Assembly: GCA_949316235.1 (NCBI GenBank)
Contig: OX438750.1
Coordinates: 13,890,865-13,954,864, forward strand
DNA length: 64,000 bases
Direction of reading: 5' to 3'
Origin: Oegoconia quadripuncta
Taxonomy: Eukaryota > Arthropoda > Insecta > Lepidoptera > Autostichidae
Below are positions 13,401 to 21,141 of the stretch, piece by piece. A model generated the notes under the pieces. That model was not told the origin of the DNA. It did not search any database and worked only from the letters and a program-made list of their open reading frames with translations. A program made the translations under genes and the position numbers. Positions within the stretch are counted from its first letter, which is position 1; every line of letters starts with the position of its first letter.

Positions 13401-16400
13401 CTGGAATCCATGCGTCTTCGGCTACATCGTCACTTTCCGCCAGGTGAAATTGTGGTCAAATTTGTCTTAAGTCTTTCACTGCAGTCGCGCTTCGACATCC
13501 ACTTCAAAAAGCTTGTGAAGTGTCCTGTCTAGAACAGCCTCTCTTGTGAAGGTTAACAAGAGAGGATTTCTAGCTGTAATGCGTAAAGTTTCGACGAGTC
13601 AGAGGAAGGTTAAGAGACACCAGTCGACTAAAACAAGGCCAAGGTTGTACTCGTATTATTATGCTTAAAATTTTAATAAAAGATGGTGATTGAATATAAT
13701 AGATAATTTGTTGTTACTAATTAAAATGCCAGCTTCCACGTAAACAATGATAGAAAAAATGCAATGTAAAAAAACATGTCCCGACAAGTCCGTCTGACCG
13801 CGCACGCCACGCACCGGCACTTACGATCTGAAAGCGTAGTCACGAACATTGCCGATGTCCGCCAGAACTCACCCGAAAGCAATAATAGACTTGGCCGACT
13901 AGGCTAGTCGGCCCATCTCCACTTTGTAGTTTATGTTAATTTCTACTGTTATAATGGTGTAATGTTAATTTTTATACTGAAGAATATTGTACGGCAAAAG
14001 TCAGTGACGGTGTACAAGTGAAGGGAAGTGCGTAACGAAGCTTTCGGATTCCCACAAGAAGCCGCGCGAATTCTTCAGTAAAGCATTCTGCCACTTAACT
14101 TTGCCTTCCAACATTGTTCGAGAATAAACAAAAAAGAAAAACTAACTTCTGCCACTTTACTGAAGAATGACTTGACCGTGACTAGACTCTGTATACGCCA
14201 AGTATACGACGAATGACTTGTTTTGACTGAGACTGACTTCACTAAACTGAAGAAATAAACGAAATAAGCTATGTCTGTATGGGCTTAATTCCCTTTGCCT
14301 TCTTCGATAGCAGTGAATTAAACAAAACAAAATCTTTTAATAATAATAAAAAGAACAGATGAGCTTGAGTTGTCTTAAATTAACAATTTTTTTCTCTATA
14401 GGTTCGCTCTTCGGCTAGATTTGAAGGGACAAAATAAATGAATTGTCTCAGATGTCGAAGCGATACGCACACGCTCCCTGACATCCCCCGTTACTCCAAT
14501 TTGAGGGAACAAACCAAACATACCTTAAAACTGTACAAGTACGACAAACAGGAGACCAGATTGTCAAGCGTCTTGTCCACAACAGGTTGTGGAGTCAGTA
14601 GCATCTCATCAAACTTCTTCGTTAGCTCTTGAAGGAAATGAGCGCCTGAAATGTTAGTGAAATATTGTTTTAGAATATCACACAGAGCGTTGGTGACTCA
14701 GCGGTTAAGCCGTGGTCTTCCAATTTAGGAGGTCCGGGTTCGATTCCCAGGCAGGCGGCTGGGAATCGAACCTCAACCTCAAAAAAAACTCATTGGTACA
14801 TGGCCTCATGTACCAATGAGTTTTAAATTTAGTTTAATTACAAACTCGTGAGGAAACCTGCATGCCTGAGAAATAAAAATTCAAAGGCATGTGAAGTCCT
14901 CAACCTGCATTGGGCCAGCATGGTGGACTATGGCCGAGGCCTCATTAGACGAGGGAAGGCATATATGCCTGCAGTAGGATGTTTACAGGCTGATGATGAT
15001 ACAAATCACAAACTAACCAACTGTGTAATAACATCATGCAAAATTTATAGACATAGACATATATTTATTTGACACCACACTATAGCACCAACAATATTAA
15101 TAAAAACAAGAAAATTACAACAATATACAGAAATGTGACAATGCTCCACAAAATTATGTATACATATACAATATATGTGACACCAAACAAAGAAAACAAT
15201 GGATACTGTAATTATCAAATCTCAGAACCACGAATATGGCAACAGTCAAGACGCTAGAAAATGTGCCTTGACTTGAAAACCCATTGAAGACTGCCGATCT
15301 TATCTCTGACAACCGGAACAGAACAATGCTATTAACATTGCTGTTTGGCGGGAGACTTAGATAAGACGGTGGTAGCTAGCCAGATGGACACTTTTAAAAT
15401 GCTATAAATAAATAAAATAAAAGTAGCCTTTATTCGCTGACTTATTTAACAGATTTCTTATTATTATACTCTATAATATTAGTTGTCGGCATCGACAACC
15501 TCTAGTTCAGGCTGTCCTAGGACATAGGCCTCTTCAAGATGTCGCCATTGGCAACGGTCCTTGGAAGTTCTGCGCCACTCCTTCGGCAGGTCATCTTCCC
15601 ACCTTTTTTTAAAATGCCCTACTGCCAATCAAACCAAGTACTTAAACAAGTACCCCGCTGAGGATCGAACCCGCGACCTCCGATTCGTAAACCCAATGTT
15701 GTTTACATTGAACCACGGAGGCGGTCTGCATGTATATGAGTATATTGTTATATCCACTGACCTATCTCAGTGGCGACGTTAGCATGCAGTACGGCCACTA
15801 GGGCGGCGTGCTCGGCGACCATTCGGTCCGGCGTCGCGGAGGGACCCACCGTAGCTTCGAGCCACAGGTGAGTCAGCGAACTGTTCACAGAGTTTCTGCT
15901 GTTGTTCGAGTATAGACTCTCAATGGATGTGCAAGCCCAATGTAGATTGGTGCCTGCCAACTTGTTCAGAATGCCTGAAATATAAATATAATTGTGTCAT
16001 TACTAATTATTGGAGTGTGTAGATCGATTTCTTACAAGCTAATTTCAGCCATATTTATGATGTAGTAAAGATCAGATCAAATGTAAGTCACATTCTTTTT
16101 TAAATTGAGAAAATAAGAGACGACTCCTTTTTTTATGCACAACGGGTTAGCACATGATCTCAATCACACCTGATGTGTGATTGAGATCACAGTGAAGATG
16201 AAGCTGAAGGTGGAAGCAAACTGACCCAGAAACCCCATCTTATTTGGGTGACTGGCTATCTTATCTCTGACAATGGGAACATAACAACCTTAGAAACTGT
16301 CATATATTGGCCTTCGGGGGTACTTGAATAAAAGGCAGTCTGGTTTATGTCAGGTGAGTTAGCACGTGTGCTCTCCCGTTTTCAAGGTATTTGGTGATAC

Positions 16401-19400
16401 ATAACAGTGGCGCAGTCGCAAATAGTGATCAAAAACGTGTTAATTTGTGTAATTAATATATATAGGGTGAAACAATGTTAAAGTAAAAGTGTAAAATGGG
16501 CAGTAAGTTTGGAGAATTTGAAGTGGCACATGGCTGCTGGGCAAATTACATTACAAGGTTTTCTTTTTGTCTTCAAGCAAATGATATTGTGGAGGATGGT
16601 AAGAAGAAAGCAAATTTACTAGCTGTATGTGGGGCGGAATTATTTGATTTAATAACGTCTCTAATTGCTCCAACACAAATAAGTGAGGTTACTTTTTCGA
16701 CTATAGTAACTAAGTTAAGTGCGCATTTCCACCCAACCCCTAATGAGATTGTAGAATAAGAACAGAAACCATTTTCTTACACTCACTTTTAATTTGTCTC
16801 TTCAGCTGTGCCAACTCCTTGTCTGATGCTGAATCTTTGTTTCTCAAATGTGGCGGAATGTATATGCCTTTCTCTTCCTGTAACATAAGTTTATTGAAGA
16901 CATCTACAGATAAATCTATCATTTTCAACTGGATTAACAGTACTAAATTCCAACTTTCTATGTCATGTACTTCCTAATGTCCATGACATAGAAAGTCCTT
17001 CCATGTCAAATGGATGTGACAGAAATACCCCTGTACGTCCTTCGTATTTCCGGTTTTTGCTACAGAACACTACCATATTGTTTAAGTAACATACCTTAAT
17101 AACATTTCCTTCCTTATCCCTCTTCCTGCCATAAATATCTTCCCAAACATCAGGTTTCTCTGTAATTTTCTCCTCCATTCCATCATTATCATCCACCTCG
17201 ATTTCATCCGCAGATGCCATTTCTAAATCATCATCAGACAGGTGAGACACTTCATCATCACTAAATACATTGTTCAAATTACCTTCTGATATAATTCTCT
17301 CTTTACTATCTTTAGCAGACTTCAGTGCAATTGTGTTAGATTTTTTTTGCCTATTATTTACTTCTTTGCTTTTAGATTTTGCTTCAGATGCTTTCTGCAA
17401 TTTTACCGGTTTTTCTATAAAAGAAATATACTTTACTTTAAATTTTTATTCAATTAATTTCAATTGTAAATACTGAGACTTAGTAATAGTTGCTTGACAA
17501 AGCCTATTCAAAAGTTTCTGGCAGGGCATCACTATTTTAATTTTTTTTAACCTTTTTATATTGAAAGAAGTAAATCAAATTCTTAATAATCACCTTCTAA
17601 TAAACACGACTGAAAAACGAAATTGACAGTTTAGTTTAAAATACTATGTTATGAGAATAATGAAAATTTATTCAACACGCTAAATTCATTTATTATCGGG
17701 CAACTGTGATTCATATCAGTATTATAATTGTGTTCTATTGTTATCATCAAAATTATTGTAAATTATTTTGCGCAATAAAGAGTATTTGTATTGTATTGTA
17801 TTGTATTGTATTATTGTAAATTATTTTATGCAACAAAGAGTATATGTATTGTATTGTATTATTACAAAATAATTCTACATATAAAAATTTTAAACATATA
17901 AAATAATTTTAGTGACCTCATTGTTGAATGTTGTTGGAAGAATTTAGTATCTAAGATTCGCATGGCTTAGTTTACTTACTATTATTATTACAAGCCTATC
18001 TGTCCCATTGCCGGGCAAATGCCTCCCTGAGATAATATTATAGCAGTTAAAATATACACTATGAATTTCATTAACCATGTATAACAAATATTACGACAGA
18101 AAATGTACATAGTTACAGTGGTCAAACTAGGTGACTCAATTTTTATCTTGTAACTGCTGTGGAATTTCACGAGAATTAAGTCTTTAAGACAATAAATTGT
18201 TACCTTCAGGTTCTTCATTTGATTCTGAATCTAAATTAGATTCATCACTATCTACGTCTTCAACATCATCACCACTCGTATCATCATGCATATCTTCATC
18301 ATCATTGCTATAATCACTTCCTCTGTCACTGTCATTATTATCATTCTCTTCATTTTGTACAGCAGTATTTTCCTTTTTTGGGACCTCTTTACCAGTGACA
18401 GCAGCTAGGTCTTCTTCAAAGTCAGAATCTTCTTCCACATCAGCCAAATGCTTCTCAGCTGCTACTATCTGTTCTGTAGTTGATCTGTCACATATTTCTA
18501 ACAAATCTGTTGTTGTTGTTTAGTAATTACGTTTGATACAAAAGCTTATTGGATACAGGTTTTTTCAAGTCAATTATGATTAGAGAGAGATGAAATTGTT
18601 CTATATTGATTAGCAGAAATTTACTTTAACCTTAAACTATTTTAATTTATATAAATATAAAAGGATACAATCAAGTCCATCATCAGCAAAATAATTATTT
18701 TTATTCTTAGACTTGTTCAGTCCCAACTGTTTCTCCAACTTCTTTATGACTTTGTCCTCATCCTCATTAGCTTTGACCAGAGTCTTCCTTCTCTGTTCCT
18801 CTATTTGAGAGTTAAGACGTTTTACTTCATTCTTCTCTTTCTGGCGCTCTTTGCTCAGGATATCCTGAACTGAAGGTTGGACTTTCTTTTTTTTCTTCTG
18901 TAATGATTATAGCAGACTGAATAACTGTTGGATTTTTAATTCACAAAGATATAAAATCTTAAATAATTATAAAAACCTGACAATGGTTATAAACACCCGC
19001 CTATAAAAAACTATAAGCAAGAAGACATAACTCAATTGATTTAGGTCTGAGGTCGCAAAAGCATATTTACCTTAACACACCAATATCGAGCAAATTACCA
19101 CAAGCATATCTTTTAATTATGCACTTCAATAATTTGACTGCTTACACAGAGGCAACTTGAATAGTTGTTACAAGATAGAAACCGATTCTATTGTGGTCTC
19201 CAGGTTGATATGCTTTAATAAAATTAAAAAAAAAAACGAAACCTTTCAAGATTCTGAATGTTAGTGAATAGACTGTATAAATTAATACTGACTCTAGATT
19301 GCCAAATGGAAATGAGAATGTGAATACTGGAATTGTGTTCACATTTTCATTTCACAATGTAACAGAGTCAGTAGCATATCTCATTGAAACATGCGACCCT

Positions 19401-20041
19401 GCAACATGAACCCCAACATAACATCTTTCATACAAATACTGGCGACACCCCCAATCAGCATAGCATGTAAAAGCCTAGATGTGATATGCAAACAAACACA
19501 CATTTATAATTTCATGAGCAAATAGACAACATTTGACAGGTTTATTAATTTAAAGCTAGAGGCTTTGACCCCATGGACCAACACAGTTTACAATGTCTTG
19601 GCTGGGGCATCGCATATTTGTAAACTCTTTTAATGGAATGCGCGAATTGTGCGCGTCCTGGGAGATTTTCGGGTGGCATTGACAACCTTTTTTGAGAGCT
19701 GGATCCGCGCCTTTTAAGCACTGTACTAAACACCGTCTGTGTGGAAATCGGGCCTGCCATCTTTTTGCGTGCTGTATGCAAAAGACATTGGGGAGAACGC
19801 TCCCGCGTTTATCAAGTAAAAAAAAAATCGCCTATCAACAAACCGTTACTTCACTGTCTGGGACAACATCATCTGCAGGTCGTTTCACAAACCTTCCAAC
19901 GCTATTCAACTGCTCTTGTATGTTTTTCTTCTTTAGATAGTGTTCTTGTCTGTGCACTTTTTTCTGTTGCCGTTTTTGCTTCCGAAGTGCTTTTCTAGTA
20001 TTAGGGAAATTAGGGCGTGCAGCTGCTTTAGCTTTTTTCAT
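4484..20041 (-). CDS. NOM1: NOM1: nucleolar MIF4G/MA3 domain protein, 13 coding exons
   Basis: Coding exons in order on the minus strand: 20041-19850, 18897-18669, 18506-18204, 17414-17095, 16877-16787, 15974-15762, 14645-14524, 13332-13136, 11350-11175, 10242-10058, 8514-8350, 6520-6389, 4777-4484. All junctions are GT-AG, phases match throughout, and the sum is 872 residues plus stop, close to the roughly 860 of vertebrate NOM1. Residues 1-140 are basic and coiled, 141-348 acidic and serine-rich. The conserved block opens with GIYIPPHLR (about 351-359). The MIF4G domain covers about 380-600, and a WWIVGSAW motif follows in exon 10. The MA3 domain (about 655-780) contains [16 protein letters not shown] and [14 protein letters not shown]. 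Known role of the family (yeast Sgd1): nucleolar 40S/18S rRNA processing, binding eIF4A-type helicases, and PP1 targeting in vertebrates. I did not find a convincing PP1 RVxF motif. The start is the first ATG of an open exon. Exon 1 is the least certain because its donor (GTAACG) is weak. Confidence 0.94.
4894..4985 (+). mobile_element. RTE-like non-LTR retrotransposon, 3' coding remnant
   Basis: On the plus strand it reads as the tail of an RT open frame ([16 protein letters not shown], then PVQQWTSCG and stop), followed by repeats of ATGATG. This is the typical end of lepidopteran RTE/BovB-like elements. Related tails lie at 11690-11805 (-) and 45815-45935 (-). It lies just upstream of the last NOM1 exon, within intron 12. 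Confidence 0.6.
5009..5311 (-). mobile_element. SINE-A copy, near full length
   Basis: On the minus strand it runs from a tRNA-like head (GTAAACAATATTGGGTTTAC, box B GGTTCGATCCCC) through the conserved body to a poly-A tail (the T-run at 5009-5016). It lies in NOM1 intron 12 in the same orientation as the gene. Confidence 0.85.
5480..5894 (+). mobile_element. Retroposon K copy with 12-bp target duplication
   Basis: A perfect 12-bp direct repeat AACAGTGTCCTA (5480-5491 and 5883-5894) flanks a 391-bp insert. The insert starts GGCTTTTTGGCGGGATCTCG and ends in an (AAG)n tail, which indicates retroposition. Within it a short frame starts ATGGCAGAATATTGTGC and contains [12 protein letters not shown]. 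Related copies lie at 13950-14290 and 20731-20955. It may be the 5' and 3' ends of a longer LINE, or a retroposed transcript. The protein family is not recognised. Confidence 0.7.
6157..6374 (+). mobile_element. SINE-A copy (partial)
   Basis: It begins within the tRNA-like head at GGTTCGACTCCCAGCGGG (box B) and continues with the family body to TGATTGAGGT. The middle lacks the TTGGGGTTTCC block seen in complete copies. It lies in NOM1 intron 12. Confidence 0.75.
6720..6785. mobile_element. MITE-2 fragment
   Basis: It shares CTCAAGCAGAGATCTACGCT and GGGACAGCTTTATGTAACTT with the complete MITE-2 at 37817-37970 and the copy at 29846-29965. Termini are lost. Confidence 0.55.
6807..7078 (+). mobile_element. 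SINE-A copy (head missing)
   Basis: The body runs from TTGGTGGTAGGGCAT to CATCAGGTGTGATTGAGG plus an A-rich tail, matching the family. It lies in NOM1 intron 11, antisense to the gene. Confidence 0.8.
7265..7712 (-). pseudogene. Non-LTR retrotransposon RT C-terminus (5'-truncated)
   Basis: A continuous minus-strand frame reads [38 protein letters not shown], then [16 protein letters not shown] and [13 protein letters not shown] before the stop. This is the C-terminal, thumb-side tail of a reverse transcriptase ORF found in Jockey/CR1-like insect elements. The frame is intact over about 150 residues but has no catalytic RT core, so the copy is a dead-on-arrival truncation. It lies in NOM1 intron 11, in the same orientation as the gene. 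The exact clade is not certain. Confidence 0.8.
7862..8010 (+). mobile_element. 3' tail of a non-LTR retrotransposon
   Basis: It contains AAAAAGAGCAACCCCGGACT, TTCTTGCTCGTTGTTCTC and a terminal AATAAAACATTTTTGATTTG with short TTGATTTGA repeats. It is the same tail as at 57215-57372. It is opposite in orientation to the RT fragment at 7265-7712, so it is a separate insertion. Confidence 0.65.
8608..8700. repeat. (TG)n-rich microsatellite
   Basis: An interrupted TG/GTG tract with ATGTGTG and GTGTGTG runs, in NOM1 intron 11 just beyond exon 11. The acidic-histidine frame on the opposite strand is an artefact of this tract. Confidence 0.8.
8715..9000 (-). mobile_element. SINE-A copy
   Basis: On the minus strand the head (GGAGGTCGCGGATTCGATCC, box B) leads through the body and CCTCATCTTCACTTAACATC to an A-rich tail. 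It is in NOM1 intron 10, in the same orientation as the gene. Confidence 0.85.
9115..9345 (-). pseudogene. Non-LTR retrotransposon C-terminal coding remnant
   Basis: Translated on the minus strand with frame breaks it shows [10 protein letters not shown], a GRGR-like arginine/glycine region and a final stretch resembling a CADPT-type end. These mark the C-terminal tail of a common lepidopteran LINE ORF. Plus-strand frames here (serine and proline-rich) are shadows of it. It lies in NOM1 intron 10. Confidence 0.6.
9540..9745. other. GC-rich block of unknown nature in NOM1 intron 10
   Basis: It includes GCCCCGGCGCCGCCGCAACT and CCCCGCCACCCCCTTTGGCG, and contrasts sharply with the AT-rich flanks. 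It has a 60-odd codon frame on each strand, neither with a recognisable domain. It is probably part of a repeat, but no second copy is present in this window. Confidence 0.35.
10305..10545. repeat. Minisatellite, about 42-bp unit, beside NOM1 exon 10
   Basis: About five to six units beginning TTTAAGGAAATTGAYAATGC and ending CAGCAGCTACTAGC start at 10305, 10347, 10390, 10431 and 10472, then degenerate. The array lies in NOM1 intron 9, about 60 bp upstream (in gene orientation) of the exon 10 acceptor. Confidence 0.85.
11690..12420 (-). pseudogene. RTE-like LINE remnant split by a 400-bp insertion
   Basis: The minus strand reads [26 protein letters not shown] and GDHAPASAA (12420 to about 12206). 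After about 400 bp of unrelated sequence it resumes with [33 protein letters not shown] and stop (11805-11690). Together these are the C-terminal tail typical of lepidopteran RTE/BovB-like RT frames. The interruption at 11806-12205 is AT-rich at its low end and GC-rich at 11960-12205. It lies in NOM1 intron 8, in the same orientation as the gene. Confidence 0.65.
12463..12600 (-). mobile_element. SINE-B-prime fragment
   Basis: It matches the 3' part of the copy at 40785-41026 (ACACTTACAYCAATYATCTA, GATAACGGATAAAYATACAT) and ends at a degraded ATTCGAACC box B on the minus strand. Confidence 0.6.
12958..13110 (+). mobile_element. SINE-A fragment, strongly diverged
   Basis: Recognisable pieces are AAGCAGCAACATTGATAGCA, GAACCCCAAAT and CATCTTCACTTAATGATGAG, followed by an A-rich end. 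It ends about 25 bp from NOM1 exon 8. Confidence 0.55.
13950..14290 (+). mobile_element. Retroposon K copy
   Basis: It shares AGAATATTGTRC, GGTGTACAAGTGAAGGGAAG, GAAGCTTTCGGATTCCCACA and CTCTGTATACGCCAAGTATA with the copy at 5480-5894. An internal insertion or duplication around CTTCTGCCACTTTACTGAAG separates the two halves. It lies in NOM1 intron 7. Confidence 0.65.
14684..15010 (+). mobile_element. SINE-C copy
   Basis: The tRNA-like head is GCGTTGGTGACTCAGCGGTT (box A) to GGGTTCGATTCCCAGGC (box B). It is followed by CATGTACCAATGAGTTTTAA, a GAGGAAACCTGCATGCCTGA block and GGCCGAGGCCTCATTAGACG, and ends in GATGATGAT. Other copies are 36833-37020 (-) and 43597-43905 (-). It lies in NOM1 intron 6. 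Confidence 0.8.
15295..15724 (-). mobile_element. SINE-A copy interrupted by a LINE insertion
   Basis: The 3' body lies at 15295-15402 and the head plus 5' body at 15607-15724 (GCCTCCGTGGTTCAATGTAA on the minus strand). The two parts are separated by the 204-bp insert described next. It lies in NOM1 intron 6, ending about 35 bp from exon 6. Confidence 0.8.
15403..15606 (-). mobile_element. 5'-truncated LINE inserted in SINE-A, 11-bp TSD
   Basis: The direct repeat TTTTAAAATGC (15392-15402 and 15607-15617) flanks it. On the minus strand the insert opens in a reading frame ([18 protein letters not shown], then [19 protein letters not shown] and stop) and ends in an AT-rich 3' end with ATTTATTTATAG. 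That is the C-terminal end of an insect RT-bearing LINE. This is a clean nested insertion. Confidence 0.8.
16124..16287 (-). mobile_element. SINE-A fragment with internal palindrome
   Basis: The 3' half of SINE-A ends against a Ty3/gypsy fragment at about 16288. At 16158-16192 the motif TGATCTCAATCACACCTGAT is followed by its own reverse complement TGTGATTGAGATCA, a local inverted duplication not found in other copies. Confidence 0.7.
16288..16758 (+). mobile_element. Ty3/gypsy-type LTR retrotransposon 5' fragment (LTR end, PBS, start of Gag)
   Basis: A probable LTR end (ATACATAACA) is followed by the primer-binding site TGGCGCAGTCG at 16409-16419, the tRNA-Ser-type PBS used by the 17.6/297 group. 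A leader follows, and an ATG at 16496 opens 87 codons of a Gag-like N-terminus with the pattern of Ty3/gypsy capsid proteins (W..YI.RF.F...AN.I, a K.A.LL..CG motif, then L..HF.P.P). A stop at 16757-16759 ends the frame, and the element breaks off. It lies in NOM1 intron 5, antisense, ending about 28 bp from the exon 5 donor. No 3' LTR, protease or RT is present here. Confidence 0.75.
17785..17860. repeat. (TTGTA)n microsatellite, two tracts
   Basis: TTGTATTGTATTGTATTGTA runs occur at 17787-17812 and again at 17846-17860, each preceded by an AATAAAGAGTAT-like motif. This suggests two tails of the same repeat. It lies in NOM1 intron 3. Confidence 0.7.
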
Positions 20042-20242
20042 TTTTCTGACGCGTCGATTATCGAAAATAAATAAATAGGGAAAAAATTACTTAATTTTAG
20101 GTTATGTGTATTCTTAGGGATATTCTCGATGACCATCGATGTGGCGAGATACGAAGTTTTAACATCGACTATTGCTTGATGTGAAACATCGTAAAATCGA
20201 TATCAAGGACACATCTAAAGAATCTTAAAAATTACTAAAACC

Positions 20243-20582
20243 GTAGACATTGGTCTCGATTCGAATGTACAACGAACTAACTAAATTTAAATTATATATA
20301 TCCTTTTCTAACCACTAATACATGAAAAGGACGACATATAATTAAGTCCTGTCAAATTAAGCAAAAGGATCAAAACAAGCACTTCTTTATCAATATTAGG
20401 TGTACACCTAGCGACGTCACGATTAAAATACTATGGAGCGACTTGTTTTGACAGCTCTTAACTTAATTTGACAGGACTTAATTTATAGTCGTCCCTTTCA
20501 TGTTAATAGTGTTAGAAAAGGATGTATCTGCTTTAAATTTAGTTAGTTCGTTGTACATCCGAATCGAGACCCTCTGTCTACG
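20243..20582. mobile_element. MITE-V, long copy (foldback)
   Basis: The arms GGTCTCGATTCGAATGTACA and TGTACATCCGAATCGAGACC are inverted. Further inner arms carry ATCCTTTTCTAAC/GTTAGAAAAGGAT and TTAAGTCCTGTCAAATTAAG with its complement, so most of the element can pair. It sits in the NOM1-ATAD1 promoter interval. Shorter relatives are at 36325-36584 and 45295-45441. Confidence 0.8.
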
Positions 20583-20730
20583 ACTAAAACACGTAAATGA
20601 GCCGATTACATAACGACATGCATTTCCATTTTAGAGTAAAAAATCCAATAGTTTTATAAAAACTATCGATATTTGGGATCGATTATGTCGAACTTTCGAT
20701 ATCAAGCTATCAATATCAATATCGATTTTA

Positions 20731-20955
20731 TCGAAAGTGTTGTTGCATTTTCGTTTTTATTTCTTTTGAGTTTTAGTATAGACAGAATATTGTGTTCGAC
20801 AAAAGTCAATGAGAACGAAGTTTGCGGGCTCCTACGAGAGGCCGCTAAAGTCCTGTTTTATAAAATCCGCTAAAAGCATTCATCAGATTACTGAAGACTA
20901 CTATAAAGATTAGCTGTATGGACTCAGATCCCTTTGCCTCGCAACATTATTGAAG
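20731..20955 (+). mobile_element. Retroposon K-like fragment upstream of ATAD1
   Basis: It resembles the K copies at 5480 and 13950: GTTGCATTTTCG, AGAATATTGTG, an EVCGLLREAAK frame segment comparable with [10 protein letters not shown], and CCCTTTGCCT near the end. It lies about 190 bp from the ATAD1 ATG, so it could contribute 5' UTR or promoter sequence. Confidence 0.5.
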
Positions 20956-21141
20956 AATAAAAAAATATATCTATGGTTTGCTATGGTTCAAAATTCACGA
21001 AAGAAACGTGACGGCGAATAATTTTTGGTGAAGAAGAAATCGAAAATCAGCTGTATAATCCGAAGAGCACACCCATTTGAAAAACAGCTCCGCAATTTAA
21101 CCTCCGCATTATTTGTGAAACGTACTTATTTCCTATACGGC

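Larger units (their letters stand above)
20042..21141. promoter_or_regulatory. Shared divergent upstream region of NOM1 and ATAD1
   Basis: The two start codons face away from each other across 1.1 kb. The interval holds a MITE (20243-20582), a retroposon-like fragment (20731-20955) and many ATCGAT/TATCGA motifs. An exact TATCGATA lies at 20664-20671, with TTCGATATCAAG, CAATATCGATTTTATCGAAA and, on the NOM1 side, AAAATCGATATCAAG at about 20192. TATCGATA is the DREF element in insect housekeeping promoters, and both genes are housekeeping. Transcription start sites cannot be placed from sequence alone. Confidence 0.55.

Noticed and set aside
19545..19781. 78-codon minus-strand frame in NOM1 intron 1
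   Set aside because: It is not needed by the phase-consistent exon 1 to exon 2 junction. There is no acceptor/donor pair in a usable phase and no recognised domain.
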